Origin: Pleurotus djamor
Lineage: Eukaryota; Basidiomycota; Agaricomycetes; Agaricales; Pleurotaceae
Reading direction: 5' to 3'
Length of the DNA stretch: 64,000 nt
Assembly: GCA_029747585.1 (NCBI GenBank)
Contig: JAPEVF010000023.1
Location: 62,001 to 126,000, forward strand
Positions 22,227-34,405 of this stretch are shown here, one piece after another (within the stretch, counting starts at the first letter, position 1; every line of letters begins with the position of its first letter). The notes beneath the pieces are model-generated. The model was not told the DNA's origin. It made no database searches and was given only the letters and a program-made list of their open reading frames with translations. Position numbers and translations under genes: made by a program.

Positions 22227-23425
22227 TTAGCGAGAAACCATTGAACGACCACTACACTCATGATATCAGTTACCAGCAAGTTGAATGGGTGCAGAACTAC
22301 ATACGTCACCGTCTTCCTCTCGGCTGCCACTGATTCCGATTTCGCTCTGTTCAACACCTTCTGGAACTCTGCAACCCGGTGCCGCATTCTAGAGTGCATG
22401 TAGGCCTTGCTGCACTTGATATGGTAATGCAAATAGTCTCGGAAGAGTTGGATATGAGAAATAGTCCCGGCGGCGATATCGGGGGTTTGGAAGTGTCGAG
22501 GGAATAAGACGAACGTGACATAACCGATCTCTTCTGACTGGCGCAGGTCCGGTAGATGTCTGATTTCCAAAGGAGGATCCTTTGCAGAGTAAAGGACTTG
22601 GGGTGCATTTTGAATAGTGGGCAAGCGACGCGCGTCAACGAATTCCTGTGCGAGCGGAGTCAATGGTTAGTCGAATCAACGGTATGCCCGATGATTCGCA
22701 CCTGTAGGAAAACCTTTCCAAATATCCGATCGGTCTCTTCTCTGAAGACAGTAGAAAATATCACGGTGACGCGATCGTTGGCGGCTTGGATGTAGATCGC
22801 TTCCTCATCGCGGTAGTGAACAGACATAAAGTCGCCTTGACCAGAGCCAGACGCCTCAAGTTGCTTCTGCGTCTGGAAAGCGCGCTCGAAAGGCGCAGCC
22901 AGAGCATTACGCTTGAGGTGAGCAACCGAAGACACAAAAGCTTTGCGAGATTCTGGAAGTGTAGTTGGTTCAGTAGGGAGTCTTCTAGTGGGGTTGCACC
23001 GACGCACCAGGATCAGCAGGCACTTGCTCAAGATCGATTTGCAAGCTCGCGTTGTACTCTGGCTCGGCTTGATCCAGAAGCAGTGGTCCATACTCCCGCT
23101 TCAATACGTCCAAAGCTCCATACTGCACGAGCTCATCCCAGCATCGAATTTGCATCGACAGCAACAAGACCGTCTTCTTCTCTGGGCTTGTTAAATGGAA
23201 ACGAACACCATCATAGTCGACAAATAGTACATCCAATGCAGACGGCCTTATCAAGCACGTGGATACTTTGAACTGACGAAAATGGGGACAAGTGAGGCAG
23301 ACTCACTTCGCGAGCTTCTCATTCAATGTTGTTTCGATGATAACGTTATGCGGCTGTCACAGGAGATATATTGAGAAAGAGATAATTCCGAAATGTATGA
23401 TGCACTTCACCTCAAGCAGAATCAT
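22227..23425 (-). CDS. ARPC2: Arp2/3 complex subunit 2 (ARPC2/Arc35, p34)
   Basis: Core subunit of the actin-nucleating Arp2/3 complex. Exon 1 begins MILLE; exon 2 continues [16 protein letters not shown]. Later exons give [73 protein letters not shown] and [22 protein letters not shown], all typical of the family. The last intron (donor GTATGT inside the Thr codon of KTVT) gives the C-terminus KTVTGRSMVSR, matching the animal KTITGKTFSSR pattern and ending at 22227. One junction is odd: after LAK, near 23310, a GT-AG intron leaves the message one base out of frame with the next exon. Either the intron has non-standard ends or a base is missing from the sequence. Confidence 0.92.
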
Positions 23426-24151
23426 GAATACTGGTGGGAGTGCGTCGACGTTGAATATTGAATATCAAAACTCCAAGATGCAGGCAGCGCCGCCGCGCAG
23501 CTTCAGCCAGGGGTGTCTTCGTCCCGAAGCGCCGGATGAGCGCCTAGGCGCACAGACCCTCACACATTCTCCACCTCCAAGGCGGAAGAGTAGGCAAAGA
23601 GTAGGTCTACTCTGCTTTCATTATAACCGATGGATCATCAACTACAAGACAATTTCTGTGGATAAACACGTAAATATAGGCATCTTACGGCCGGTATGGA
23701 GAACCTGAACGAGTCTCATGTCGACTTGCCATCTCTTGCAACATCGACTACATCATGGTCCAATGATTCATTGGGCTTCCAGATAGCAATATCCCCAAGA
23801 ATGAACACCGCATAGCCCGTTTTCAAACAAGTGATGACCAGAGATGCTCCATACCGTGTGGTAGGACTCCCGATCTTCAACCAGACGCAAAGCCCTTTTC
23901 GCCGCGATAGTGGCATGTATGACGCGTCTTTTCGACACTCCGACCCGTCAATCTGCTATTGGCTTATCGTGAGTCATTTTCGAACCGTCAACTTGCGTTA
24001 ATGTTGAAAAACTTTGTATTTTCCGGTACCTTAGGCAATTGACTTGAGAAACTGATGTCCCATCAAGGAATTCTTATGCGTCTCCTTCGAATAACGCAGA
24101 AATCAGTATACCGGAGAGCATAACCATCCCCGTGGTGTGGACGCCACCATC
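23426..24151. other. Divergent intergenic region between ARPC2 and the terpene synthase
   Basis: 726 bases between head-to-head genes. An inverted CCAAT box (ATTGG) lies near 23957. A minus-strand 66-codon open frame (23716-23916) shows no recognisable family. No repeat or RNA gene seen. Confidence 0.45.
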
Positions 24152-25321
24152 ATGTTCGAAGTCAACGAGATAACTAGCAGGCCTTTTCTCTACACTATTG
24201 CTTCAATGTCTGCCTTCAACCCAAGTTACAACGGCGAAAACTTAAACGAAGAGGTACCATATCTTTTATGTTTCACAACACGACACTAATCGCGTTGGCG
24301 TGTAGGTTGACACATTGAGCATGAAGCTCATGATCCAGTCCATGCTGCGTGGATGTGACATAAAGGCACGCAGCCTCCCCATGGACGCTGAATTTGTCCA
24401 ACAATGCCTCTACGACGCGATATCCTTGGGTGTGCCCCTCGAGGCTTCACCTTCTTACCTCAAGGCAAACCAAACCGGGGCCGCCATAGCCTATTTTGCA
24501 TTTCCTCACCTCACGTCTGAGGCAACCAAAGTTTTCATCGGCACGTATACGGCCTACGGCCTTGACTATCTACATTGAAGACGTCTACGGGGATCGGTTG
24601 GATGTGATGGAGCACTTTTGTCAACGACTCATTGACAAGGCCGAACAGAAGACCGTCATATTGGATGCTTTCGCGAAGCATTTGAGGAAGATCAATGACC
24701 ATTTCGGGAATATGCAAGGAAACGGCATCTTGATCGGAACGATCAAGTGGGTGACATCGTTGTGGCACGAGTATGGAGCCTCCGAAGGTGAAAGAGCTGG
24801 GATCGTGAAATGTAGTGGCCACAACGTTGTGGATGGCGCCAATCTGGATTGTCACTGCGGCTTTCCAAGATATGTGCGAGGCATGTCGGGGAACGGTGAA
24901 CCATACGTTATGTTCATGTTTCCTAGGGAGGTCGACTTCAGCGTGTACGCCCAAGCTATCCCTTCACTCACGGAGGCTGTTAACTATTTCAAGTCCGTTG
25001 TGTCTTTATTTCGCTCTGCAAAGCCAAACTAACTTTTGTTTCACTCTTATTAGTGACATCCTCTCACTATACAAGGAAGAAATGGCAGGCGAGGACACCA
25101 ACTTCATTTCTATCATGGCTCAGCATCATAGCACCACGAAAAGTCAAATTTTTCAGCAGCTGAGCGACCAAGTTGTTCGTTGGTATCAAACTTCGTGCCG
25201 GCTCCTGGACGTGAGGTCTAGTGGATCTGCAGAAGCATACGAGGCGTTTATGAGCTTCATGCAGGGTTATGTAGACTATCACACTTCAACTGCAAGGTAT
25301 AGGTTGAATGATGTGTTGTAA
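24152..25321 (+). pseudogene. TRI5-like sesquiterpene synthase, frame broken by a 7-bp duplication
   Basis: Class I terpene cyclase of the trichodiene-synthase-like family, which cyclises farnesyl diphosphate; the product cannot be told from sequence. Exon 1 (24152-24253) may start at 24152 or at the in-frame ATG 24206; exon 2 begins at 24306; the last exon begins at 25054. The NSE metal-binding triad NDILSLYKE is intact and is formed across the last intron. The aspartate-rich region is represented by EDVYGD. Just before it, at 24549-24562, the heptamer ACGGCCT occurs twice in tandem. Upstream codons read into a stop at about 24576, while the downstream catalytic part is open in the next frame. 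No intron with standard ends removes the shift. It is therefore a pseudogene, a strain-specific null or a sequencing artefact. An MFS transporter follows on the same strand. Confidence 0.82.
24549..24562 (+). repeat. 7-bp tandem duplication (ACGGCCT x2) in the terpene synthase
   Basis: Two perfect copies, 24549-24555 and 24556-24562. The event shifts the frame by one base immediately before the metal-binding aspartate region. Confidence 0.85.
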
Positions 25322-25824
25322 CACTTAGAGTATAGACGCTTCGTGGCAACGCGGCGAGTTTGGAGTTTGATGCATGACCCATCGGAAACTACACGCAGTT
25401 GAAATGCCAATGTCTGAACGTTTGAGCAAGTAACCTTTCTTCTTCTATACCTCACTCCTCCCTCAGTCCACGCCCTGATCATATCATTATGCGACACATG
25501 ACGCAGTCCTACCCCGATGAATTGAGGAATGTCAAACTTATTGATCAGGTCCGTCGCACTCTCTATCCTATGGAAGTCAGCATCGACATTGACTCTTCAT
25601 GATTCGATTTGGTAGGTCGAGGCTATTTATAGAAGCTGGTGAAGCCAACCCAAGTATGGGTCACCGGTCATCATTAGAAATTTATTTTTATCCAAGATGC
25701 ACCAGGTGCATGACAAAGTTTTATTCTCATCGGCTCTTCTTTGGCCCACCAGTTCGGATATTACCCGAGTGGGTATGGATTCAAATTGGTTCTTGGTGTC
25801 GACTCTACACCTCCCTCCATATCC
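25322..25824. other. Spacer between terpene synthase and MFS transporter
   Basis: 503 bases with the 3' end of the synthase and the promoter of the transporter. A weak TATA-like TATTTATAG lies near 25625. Open frames are short and without recognisable content. Confidence 0.45.
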
Positions 25825-27848
25825 ATGTTGCATTCGTCGCCACAGGAAACCTCGACAGACATGGACATCGTAGATTCAGCCAACCTCGACGCCCATCTCC
25901 GGCGCGACGACGAGAAGGACCTAGAACGGGGGACGGTGTCACCGAACTCAATACCAGCCTCCAGTCCTACCCAAACAATCCAAGGCCTCGCACCGAGCAA
26001 TTCCAAAGACAAAGACATCGAGAAAACTGTACAAACTACTACAGACTCTCTCGATCACTTATATGTCGATTTTGAACCGAACGACCCCAGAAATCCCCTC
26101 AATTTCTCCAAGAGAAAGAAATGGCGCATCACCGTCGGCGGTTGCATATTCACGATCATAGCATGTTTGTGCTGAACAACTTCGTAACTGTGAAACGCGT
26201 CTGACTTCGTCATAACAGCTCTCTCTGCGGGCTCGTATAATATGGGCTTCCCATCCATGACTCGCGACTTGAATTGTACCGATTTCCAAGCCACAATCGG
26301 TCTCGCAGTCTACCCACTCGGCTTCGGCTTGATCCCCCTGGTCACGGCTTCTTTCTCCGAAGAATTTGGCCGAATGCCTCTTTACCTAGCCTCCATGCTC
26401 GGTTTCTGCGCTTGTCTAGTAGGAATAGGCGGTTCGCACAACATACAGAGTATCATCGGCGCGAGATTGGTTCTGGGTGCGTTCGGCAGCACGGGTGCTA
26501 CCATGGTGGGTGGGACCATCGCAGATATCTGGCGGGACAGCGAGAGAGGGTTACCTATGGCGTTGTTCTCCGCAGCTGCGATTGCCGGCACCGGACTGGG
26601 GCCTGTCATGGGTGGGTGGATCGAAATGAACCATCGGCTGGAATGGAGGTGGATACAATGGGTACAGCTGATGTGTGTTTCATTTCCACGCGTCGGTTTG
26701 CCCGTTTGTTCATTTGCTGATTTACTGTTGGTTCACAGATATTGTGGTACATATCTAATCTTCCTCCCCTTCCTTCTCTCGGAAACCCGATCTGCGATAC
26801 TTCTTACTAGAATGGCGAGGCGGCTTAGAAAGGAAACAGGTGATAGTCGTCACGTCGCTCGCCCAGAAATAGAACGACCGCCGCTCAAGCAATTAATTTG
26901 GGTCAGCTGCACGAGACCTCTTTGTAAGTATTGGAAACTTTGATTCCTTTCTCAGTGATTGACGAGAACGCGTGTCTGTAGATCTGTTGTTTACGGAACC
27001 CATCGTGATGGCATTTTCCTTGTGGATTGGATTCGCTTGGGGTATCTTCTATTGCGTTATCGAGTGAGTCTCGTTTCTCCCTTTTGGCCCATCTTTAGTT
27101 AACCAAGAGGCAGATCAATGGCCACAGTCTTTCGTACCTTGCATCATTTCAATCAAGGAGAAGTTGGTACCGCGTTTCTTAGTATGGTGGTTGGCACGTT
27201 GTTTGGCTTCTTCACTATTCGATACCAAGAACGCCTCTATCGGTATCATAATCTATATTTGCTTCCTTTCGTGCGGCTACTTACGAGTAAGCGACTAGAA
27301 AATATTATCCTACGCGAAACATGGAGGCGCGACTCTACGCGGCGTGCTTTGCTGCCGTTCTTCTTCCTGTTGGCATTTTCATATACGCGTGGAGTTCGTT
27401 CCCTTGGGTCCATTGGATCGCTTTGGTCATTGGGATAGTTGTGTTCATGTGGGCTACGTTCTTGATATACCACTCTGTGTTCACATACATGGCGGACTGG
27501 TCAGTCCTGGCTCCCTCCTTTTCTCAGAGGTTTTGTTGACAATCATAATTCATCAGCTACGGTCCGTTTGCCTCCTCCGCCATTGCCGCGCAGTCGCTTT
27601 TCCGGAACCTTACTGGAATGGCGTTCCCCCTATTTATTCAACAAATGCTCTCAGCACTCACTTACAAATGGGCAAATACTTTGTTTGCTTTGTTCGCGGT
27701 GCTGTTAATTCCGATACCATACGTGAGTCGCGTCTACGCAACTTGAGCTCCGATACTGAATATCCTCTCGGCTAAGGTGCTGTTCTTCTATGGTCCTTCC
27801 ATAAGAGCCAGAAGCAAGTTTGCGAGTGCCGTTGTTGCGAGCAAGTAA
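25825..27848 (+). CDS. Major facilitator superfamily drug/polyamine exporter (DHA1 type)
   Basis: Proton-driven plasma-membrane exporter with 12 expected transmembrane helices. The first ATG of the frame is 25825 (MLHSSPQETS). The cytosolic N-terminus is charged and includes the family signature DPRNPLNFSKRKKW. Helices follow: YPLGFGLIPLVTASFSEEFGRMPLY, GARLVLGAFGSTGATMVGG (with IADIW and RGLPMALF), and PVMGGWI. The middle loop is charged. The second half includes AFSLWIGFAWGIFYC, EARLYAACFAAVLLPVG, GPFASSAIAAQSLFRN and FYGPSIRARSKFAS near the end. I infer seven introns, including small ones near 27070, 27243 and 27500, each restoring phase. It lies just downstream of the broken terpene synthase, so export of a terpenoid is a possible role, but housekeeping or drug export is equally possible. 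Confidence 0.9.
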
Positions 27849-27965
27849 GGACTCTAGATAAGATTAGATAGATCGGTCCCTGTATCTTAGAATTGACGTA
27901 ATAGCTTGGCGTAGATACCAAGTTTGCGCGGAGCAACGGAGGAGCGCGGATTCGGAAGAACGACA

Positions 27966-28781
27966 ATGCAAAGCGTGACGCAGCGTACCAACCTGAACCA
28001 ATGCAAAATATTACTCAAAGCCATCCTCCGTGAATCTGCGCAGCCAGTGGCAGTCGTCACCTCACCCCTTCGTCCACACAAACCATCCTCACCGTTTCAT
28101 GGCGCGACTCTCTCCTCATTTACGTCCATTGCGATGGACCCTTTCCCCGTCGTATCCTTTGCTTTACGCGTCCCCTCGCGTATGGCCGTCTCATTGAAGC
28201 ACCTATATCATAACCCACGCGAGGGGGGAGCCGGAAAGGAAGGGGAAATGGTCATCAACATCCTATCTGCAAGGCAGCACCATGCCGCACTCGTTTTCTC
28301 AAGACCGGATTTGTATCCACATCCTTTTGCACATGACCCCACGCCGCCTTCGGAAAACACTGAAAACGAGGAAAACTCGCTGGCTGCGCTGGCGGAGTCG
28401 TCTTCATTGATACATAATTCAACTCCACGAATACCTACAGAGGATTCACCACCTCCACCGACAAATGTCCCATACCACCTCTCGTTGTCCGGTATACCCA
28501 TATTGAATGGCTCTTTGGGGGCCTTTACTTGTCGTCTCCTCGTTCCAGGGCTCCCCCTCCATGATACAGCCTTCTTGGAATCCATCATCCCATCATCGTC
28601 ACCCACACGGACTCAAGACTCTCCTCGACGTGACGAAGACTCGTCGGGGCCTGGGGGAGTTGTCTCTGAACTATTTATTGCTCAAGTCACCAAGATCGAG
28701 CTACCATGGCGTGAGGATCGGGATGCTCAGGGTGGCTTACCGTTGGTCTACCATCGGAGGGGATTTACCACCTGTCAATAG
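27966..28781 (+). CDS. Flavin reductase-like domain protein
   Basis: Single-exon gene of 271 residues. ATG 27966 is the first ATG in frame; the frame upstream opens only with TTG. The start of the domain is visible in LRESAQPVAVVTS, GATLSSFTSIAMDPFPVVSFAL and MVINILSARQ, the FMN-binding split-barrel pattern of flavin reductase-like proteins. A Pro/Ser/Glu-rich loop (about residues 120-165) interrupts the domain before YHLSLSGIPILNGSLGAFTC and VSELFIAQVTKIELP. The C-terminus is HRRGFTTCQ. Fungal members are often mitochondrial or unassigned; this one could supply reduced flavin or be an independent oxidoreductase. It lies 118 bases after the MFS gene on the same strand and converges with POL1. 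Confidence 0.8.
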   Translation: MQSVTQRTNLNQCKILLKAILRESAQPVAVVTSPLRPHKPSSPFHGATLSSFTSIAMDPFPVVSFALRVPSRMAVSLKHLYHNPREGGAGKEGEMVINILSARQHHAALVFSRPDLYPHPFAHDPTPPSENTENEENSLAALAESSSLIHNSTPRIPTEDSPPPPTNVPYHLSLSGIPILNGSLGAFTCRLLVPGLPLHDTAFLESIIPSSSPTRTQDSPRRDEDSSGPGGVVSELFIAQVTKIELPWREDRDAQGGLPLVYHRRGFTTCQ

Positions 28782-28925
28782 GCCAGACCATACACAAAAT
28801 CAGGTTATTGTTATTATACATGTTACAGCGCGGTATCAACTTTTCAAGAGATGTATCAGAAGAGGTTAATAGAATTGCATGATAGACAGTCCATAATGAA
28901 TAGCGAAAAATGACGACTCGAGTCT

Positions 28926-31900
28926 CTATATCTTCATGAACTGAAATACCTTGCTCAGTTCAACCCACCTCCTTCCACATTCTTTCAGGTACTTCTCTAC
29001 CACCTCTCCCATCGAGTGTAAGAAATCCACATTCACGGGCGTACCACATAGCACTTCAAGATCGCTTAAACGGAAACTTGATGGATTGGTTGGGTGTCTG
29101 GGGAACGCAGCGATAGCTTTCTCCGCGTCGAAAAGGAAGGCAAAGTAGCGCAGTTGGTTATACAAGCCCAAGTCCGAGTACTATGGGGGATTCATCATTA
29201 GCACCACGGGGTACAAGTTAATAACGGGGCGCGGTGAAGTACCTCGAAGCCAACAACGCCTCTGCATCCACTCCGTAGGCACCGTTTTCCATATACACTC
29301 ATCATTCTTGTCCTCATACCACACGTTGGGTCATCGCATATCGTCCAAGCTTCGTAATACTTATTGATATGTTCGCGAATTTGAGTTTCGAGCTGTACGA
29401 GGAGTGATGGAAGTGGAAGCGCAGCAGAACATGCAGGACAGGTGGGTCCTGTAGGGTGGAGAATGGACGCCTGTGATAGAGTCATTGGTGAGCGGAACCC
29501 TTTATGATCGAACACAGGCAACTCACCTCGCGCTCGTATATTGGAGCAAAGGCAACTTGGCCCTTACACTTTCGACATCTTACCAGGAAAGGTTTCGCAT
29601 CTTTGTATCTCTCTCTATCGGATATCTGAGCGTCGAAAGTGGAGAAGGCTAGCTCTGCACCGCCGTTGCCTGAGCTATGTGACGAATACGTCTGTGCGTA
29701 ACGATTGGGATCCAAGCCTTGAAAAATGATGAGCTCCTTGAACAAGTTATTGGGTTATTGCAAGGATATTGGACGCACCGAGACACTCTGCAAGCCTCGC
29801 CTTTTCCGTTCCTTCTATGTGTTCACACAATCGCTGAATTGGAGGGAGGATTTGGTTGGCGATATAATATTCATAATCTACGAAATCATTTAATCAGTAA
29901 ATCAACCAACTTGGACTTTGAACTTACCTATCCCGAGAGTTGATCCAGACTTCCTCAAGTCATCGGGGTGTCGAGCTCGCTCGGCAGGTGACCCTTGTGC
30001 AGGAAGGTCATTGTCGGCGTCCTTAGTGTCTTCATCGGGGCTACTCTTGGTAACACAGACAATATATGGTATGACATCGCCTGATTTAGCCGATCCACCC
30101 TTGCTCTTCATCCGCTTAGCAACAAGGACGTGAGGAAGCGCTTTCGCAGCAGCGTCATTGTAGTCATCGGGGTTCTTTCCCAGTCTCTAGAATTTGATGC
30201 AAGGTGAGACATCATCGCGGTTAGGTTTATAGAAGGAAGTACCTTGAAGATAACGAAATCATCCAGCTTCAGCTTCCCTGAGCGGATGTCCTCTCCCATG
30301 GTTGTTAGATACTCATGGATCTTCTCCACGACCACTTCTGTTGGTTCACCAGATAATATCTGGTCCAGAAGATACCTAGACATCCGTTAGTCCCGCTGAC
30401 TGTTCTCTATGTTAGTTCAGTCAAATAGACTCACTGGGAAACGTCTTTGGAAAGCTGACAATACTCTCTCCTCTTCATGTCCAACCCTTTAACTTCTACG
30501 ACACTTTTATTCTTGTCTTCTACTTTCAAGGCGGCGTACTTCTTCTTCTGGAGAAGGAGGAGGCGCTGGAACACCCCATCTAAGTCGATCTCGAGAAGTT
30601 TGTACCGTTCATTGACCGCGCGCTTCAGCTGGTATGAAATAGCAAGGGCCTTGTCATACTCAGTTTCATTGGAATTGACGAAGATAGAGTCAGTGTCACC
30701 GTAGACGACCTAAGACGACGGCTATCGGTTTGCACGAGGAGTAAAACACAAGAAGAAGCATACCTCGAGCCCAAGGTCCTCGGCTAGTTCCTTTGTTTGC
30801 ATGAGGATTTCACGTCCCTTCTGCGTGGTCAAGGCAGCCAAGGGCTTTGCATAGAACCGCGAATGCTCGAATCCAAGACATCCGTACATACTGTTCGCCG
30901 TGAGCTTGAGGGCCATTTGTTTGATGTCATACTAGAAAGAGCGTTAACGTTCATTCATATATTGGCCAAGGAGACCAGAGGCGTACTTGAACGCGCTTTT
31001 CATTGGGAACATTCGGACCCTTCATGAGGTTCTTGACCGCGCGACGTCGTTGCACAAGCGTGGCAATAAGACGAGGAAGGACACCTTGCGCTGTACCCGC
31101 AGGAGGTGGCTCAGGAATGCCTTCTTCAGACCGAGTCTGTTGTAATATGAAGGTTCAGCACGAATCACAATGCAATCTTCACGAGAAAATACGAACCTCA
31201 GGATCATCAGTAACCGTCGTGAAATCGATATTGTACTCTTGAATGATACTGGGGTAGAGCGAGTTGAAATCCATGACGAGGATGTATTTATCCCACAATC
31301 CTCTCTTTGGTTCGAAGACCAGACCTCCTTTGTAAGTATCCTTCTTCGCTTTGATCGGTTGTCCATTCTCATCGAGCTCTGGTTCCTTTTCTTTCACAGC
31401 ATCTGCAGCATTCTTCAACCCCCACTTGTCCGGACAAACATACTTCAGACGATGGAACTCATGTAACAGAATGTACTCATTCCGCTCAGCACGACCACCG
31501 TTGAGAGTGCGATTCCTACATAAGATTAATCAGCGGGAGATTACCAGGCCAGCGAAACCGGCGCACCAACTGTTACCAGCCAAACCTGTGAGTTGTTTAG
31601 TTAGCGGTAGCAACTGCACCTTCGCAGCTATGGCCATTTGGAAGTGGGCATCCATTTCGCAATGTCGGACAAAATGAAGCAATCGATCAGGTGTACTGAC
31701 AGTCCCATCGAAGTAGCTCGCCGTGTCATCAGGATCGATGTCCTGACGATCAAGTTTAAGGAAGGTTTTGCATAGTTCTGTCAGCGACCACGTAGTTGAC
31801 AAGATGACTCCCTAATGAAACGGAAAAAGATCAGTACAGTGTTCTAGTGCGAGAAAGTCATGATATTTACCTTGGCACCATCACCAGAGAGGTCACACAG

Positions 31901-34194
31901 AAGGCGACCGTGCAAGAACCGTATATTGGAGCCTTGCCTCCCAATCAATGGGAATTTACTCCTCCTGAAGCGCCCAATACGAGACCAATGATCGGCATTG
32001 AGTTCTTTCATACGATGGAGTAAGACGTCTAGGGTTACACCCAAGAAGTCATGCCCAACGATCACGTCGGGGTCAGCCTTATAAATGGTAACTGGACAGC
32101 TATCAGCTCTATTCGTAAGACAAAGGGTGGATCTGTCTCATACCGAGCAAATTGTTGAGCAACATGCGCTCGTTCTTTGCTGTGTTGATATAGGCTTTCG
32201 AGTTGGCTTTGGCCTTCTGTTCGAAGTTTGGTGGAAAGCGTTCCAGGGGGCGGACAAAGGTATGGACTGTGCAAGGCTGTTGTTCCGGAGGTGTTGGGTC
32301 GTCGATGCTCACTGGAAACGAGTAAATAACAAACGCATTGAAAAGGTGATGTTTCATACTTGTATTCCATATACGAGCTGATGCACAGACAATCTCAACT
32401 TTATTCTCTCTGTGATTCACTATGGTCCGCAAGCTAAGACTCATGACGGTGAGTGGTGGGGTATCCTTTGGGGCCTCGTCATCGGATTCTGAGAAAGGGT
32501 TGATGTCTTTGGGATCAGAAACGGTGGCTTCGAATTTACACCACGAGATCTGAAGAAATTATGAGCAACATACTGAGGAAGGTGTGTGTGACTCACGCCT
32601 TTCTGTTCGACAACCGGGTTCTTAATTTGGAGCCAGCACGGACCCATTATTTTTCGCTTCAAAACGAGGAGTTCGAAGGCACTGGTGGAAGTACCAAAGA
32701 TCGAGGCAATATTGGCGCTGCATGCAGTACTTGGTACTTCAGGATCTATCAGGAATTCATCAGAACGGGGCGTCCGCGCCGCAGAAATTGACTCGCTGAC
32801 CTGTAAATGGATACACAACCTTCAGCCATTTTCCCTCCCGTGGTACGCCTGATTTGCCGAAGACATAGTGTCTATCGACCATCTTTCCTTTCCACGACTT
32901 GATCTTCATGGCCTGTCGTATTTCTTCGAAATCGTCATAAACGTCCTCTATTTCGGTCAGAACGTCCGTTTCCACTAGGTCGCCGTCGACGACTTCAGCA
33001 CGCTTCACACGAGGCAGCACGAAGAGGTTTCGCTGAAGGTTTTCCACAGTGATACAACATGAGACCCAAGCTCCAGACGACTTGTCCTTGAGTTTACCAA
33101 TGAAGTAGAGGCGTCCGGCTTGCTCGATGTAATCCAACCAGAAGAATCGCAGCGAACCATCGGGCTCTAGTGCTGAAATGTTGCTCTGCCTCGTTGAGGA
33201 GTTCTTTACGGGTGTATCATTGGCTGCGGGGAGAACGTTCAAGGTGTCTTGGAATGAAGTCCACGAGTGCTTTAGATCGTCCTCCTTCTTCACAGTTACT
33301 TTCTTCGCGAATGCCTTGGGCAGAGGTGTCGAAACGGGTTCGGGCTTCACTATAGGTTTAAGGTCCTCTTCGAGATCGTCCGTCTCCATGAATTTATCCA
33401 TGTCGACATCGGAAAGGTCAAAATCCGAGGAACCGCTATGAACATTGAGTTCAGCCATTTTGTCGAGACCAGGGGCCATTGCGCTCTCGGTTTTCAAGCG
33501 TTTGTGGGGACTCATCGGAAAGTCATCGCTGGATGGGGCTATGGGGCCATCACTATAGTAATCGGAGGATGCATCTTCGTACGGGCGGGCGGGGGATGAC
33601 GAGAAGGCGGGGTCCGGTTTGCGTTTGCGAGGTTTGGGTTTCGCTGGTGTAACAAAGGGTACGCTAGCGTCTAAGCCACTGAGAAGGGAGGCCATGAGTT
33701 CGTTCTCTTGCTCGGCTGATACAGCAGGCCGATATGCACTGATCGAGGGAGCAGCGACGGGGGGAGGTGCAGGTTTAGATTTGCGAATCTCTTTCTTCGC
33801 TGCATTGAAAGTCAGAGCAAGGAAGTCACAGATGCAGATAGATACACACCCTTCCGTTTGGGTGCTACAGGTCTCTCGTCGCCGTCAGACTCATCGTCCA
33901 GTCTCTCGTCCAAGATCTCGTCGTCCATTCCATTGTCCACATAGCCTCCAACGCCATCGTCGACTACGAAATCGTCCTGCTGAAGGCGACCTCGTACGAC
34001 ACTACGGTACTGCTCTTCGGTGACTTCGTCGTAGAGTTTATGATCGGTTTCCTAATGTCTCTTAAAGCAGGCACTTAGGAACGTCACGCAGTGGTAAGTA
34101 CCTTGAATTCGCGGGCCCCGCCCTCTCTGACGCGCTTAAGCTGGGCCATAGCCTCTAGCTTAGCCTTCTTTTCGCGTCTTGAACGACTGTCCAT
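28926..34194 (-). CDS. POL1: DNA polymerase alpha catalytic subunit
   Basis: Catalytic subunit of the polymerase alpha-primase complex that extends RNA primers at origins and Okazaki fragments. It starts [21 protein letters not shown] at 34194. The N-terminal region is acidic and Pro-rich with a basic run KPRKRKP. Family-B polymerase motifs are clear: motif [21 protein letters not shown] (near 31250), motif [14 protein letters not shown] (near 30890) and motif C YGDTDS (near 30690), with [12 protein letters not shown] after it. The C-terminal zinc region has [18 protein letters not shown], then [13 protein letters not shown] and [14 protein letters not shown]. It ends VFQFMKI at 28926. About a dozen short introns interrupt the gene. 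It shares a 211-base divergent promoter with the next gene. Confidence 0.95.
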
Positions 34195-34405
34195 GGTGCT
34201 GCGAGGGCGGAGATACTAGTGGTGGGTGCGCAGGGTGTGGTGGACCGTGATGGTGTGGACGGCGATTGTAATGCACGTGAGAAACGTGTGACCCGCGTGT
34301 CAGGGGTTCGTGGAGGTGCCTTGCTTTGGAGCCGCGACTCGGATGTACCTCAGGCTCGGTGCCTGATCGTTGTAGAAATGCAAAGTCGAGTCGACTTGGC
34401 CTTGC
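34195..34405. promoter_or_regulatory. Divergent promoter between POL1 and the glycosyltransferase-like gene
   Basis: 211 bases between two start codons in opposite directions. Two copies of ACGCGT-like core (ACCCGCGTGT near 34290) resemble but do not match the MluI cell-cycle box expected for replication genes. No TATA box is clear. Confidence 0.35.
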
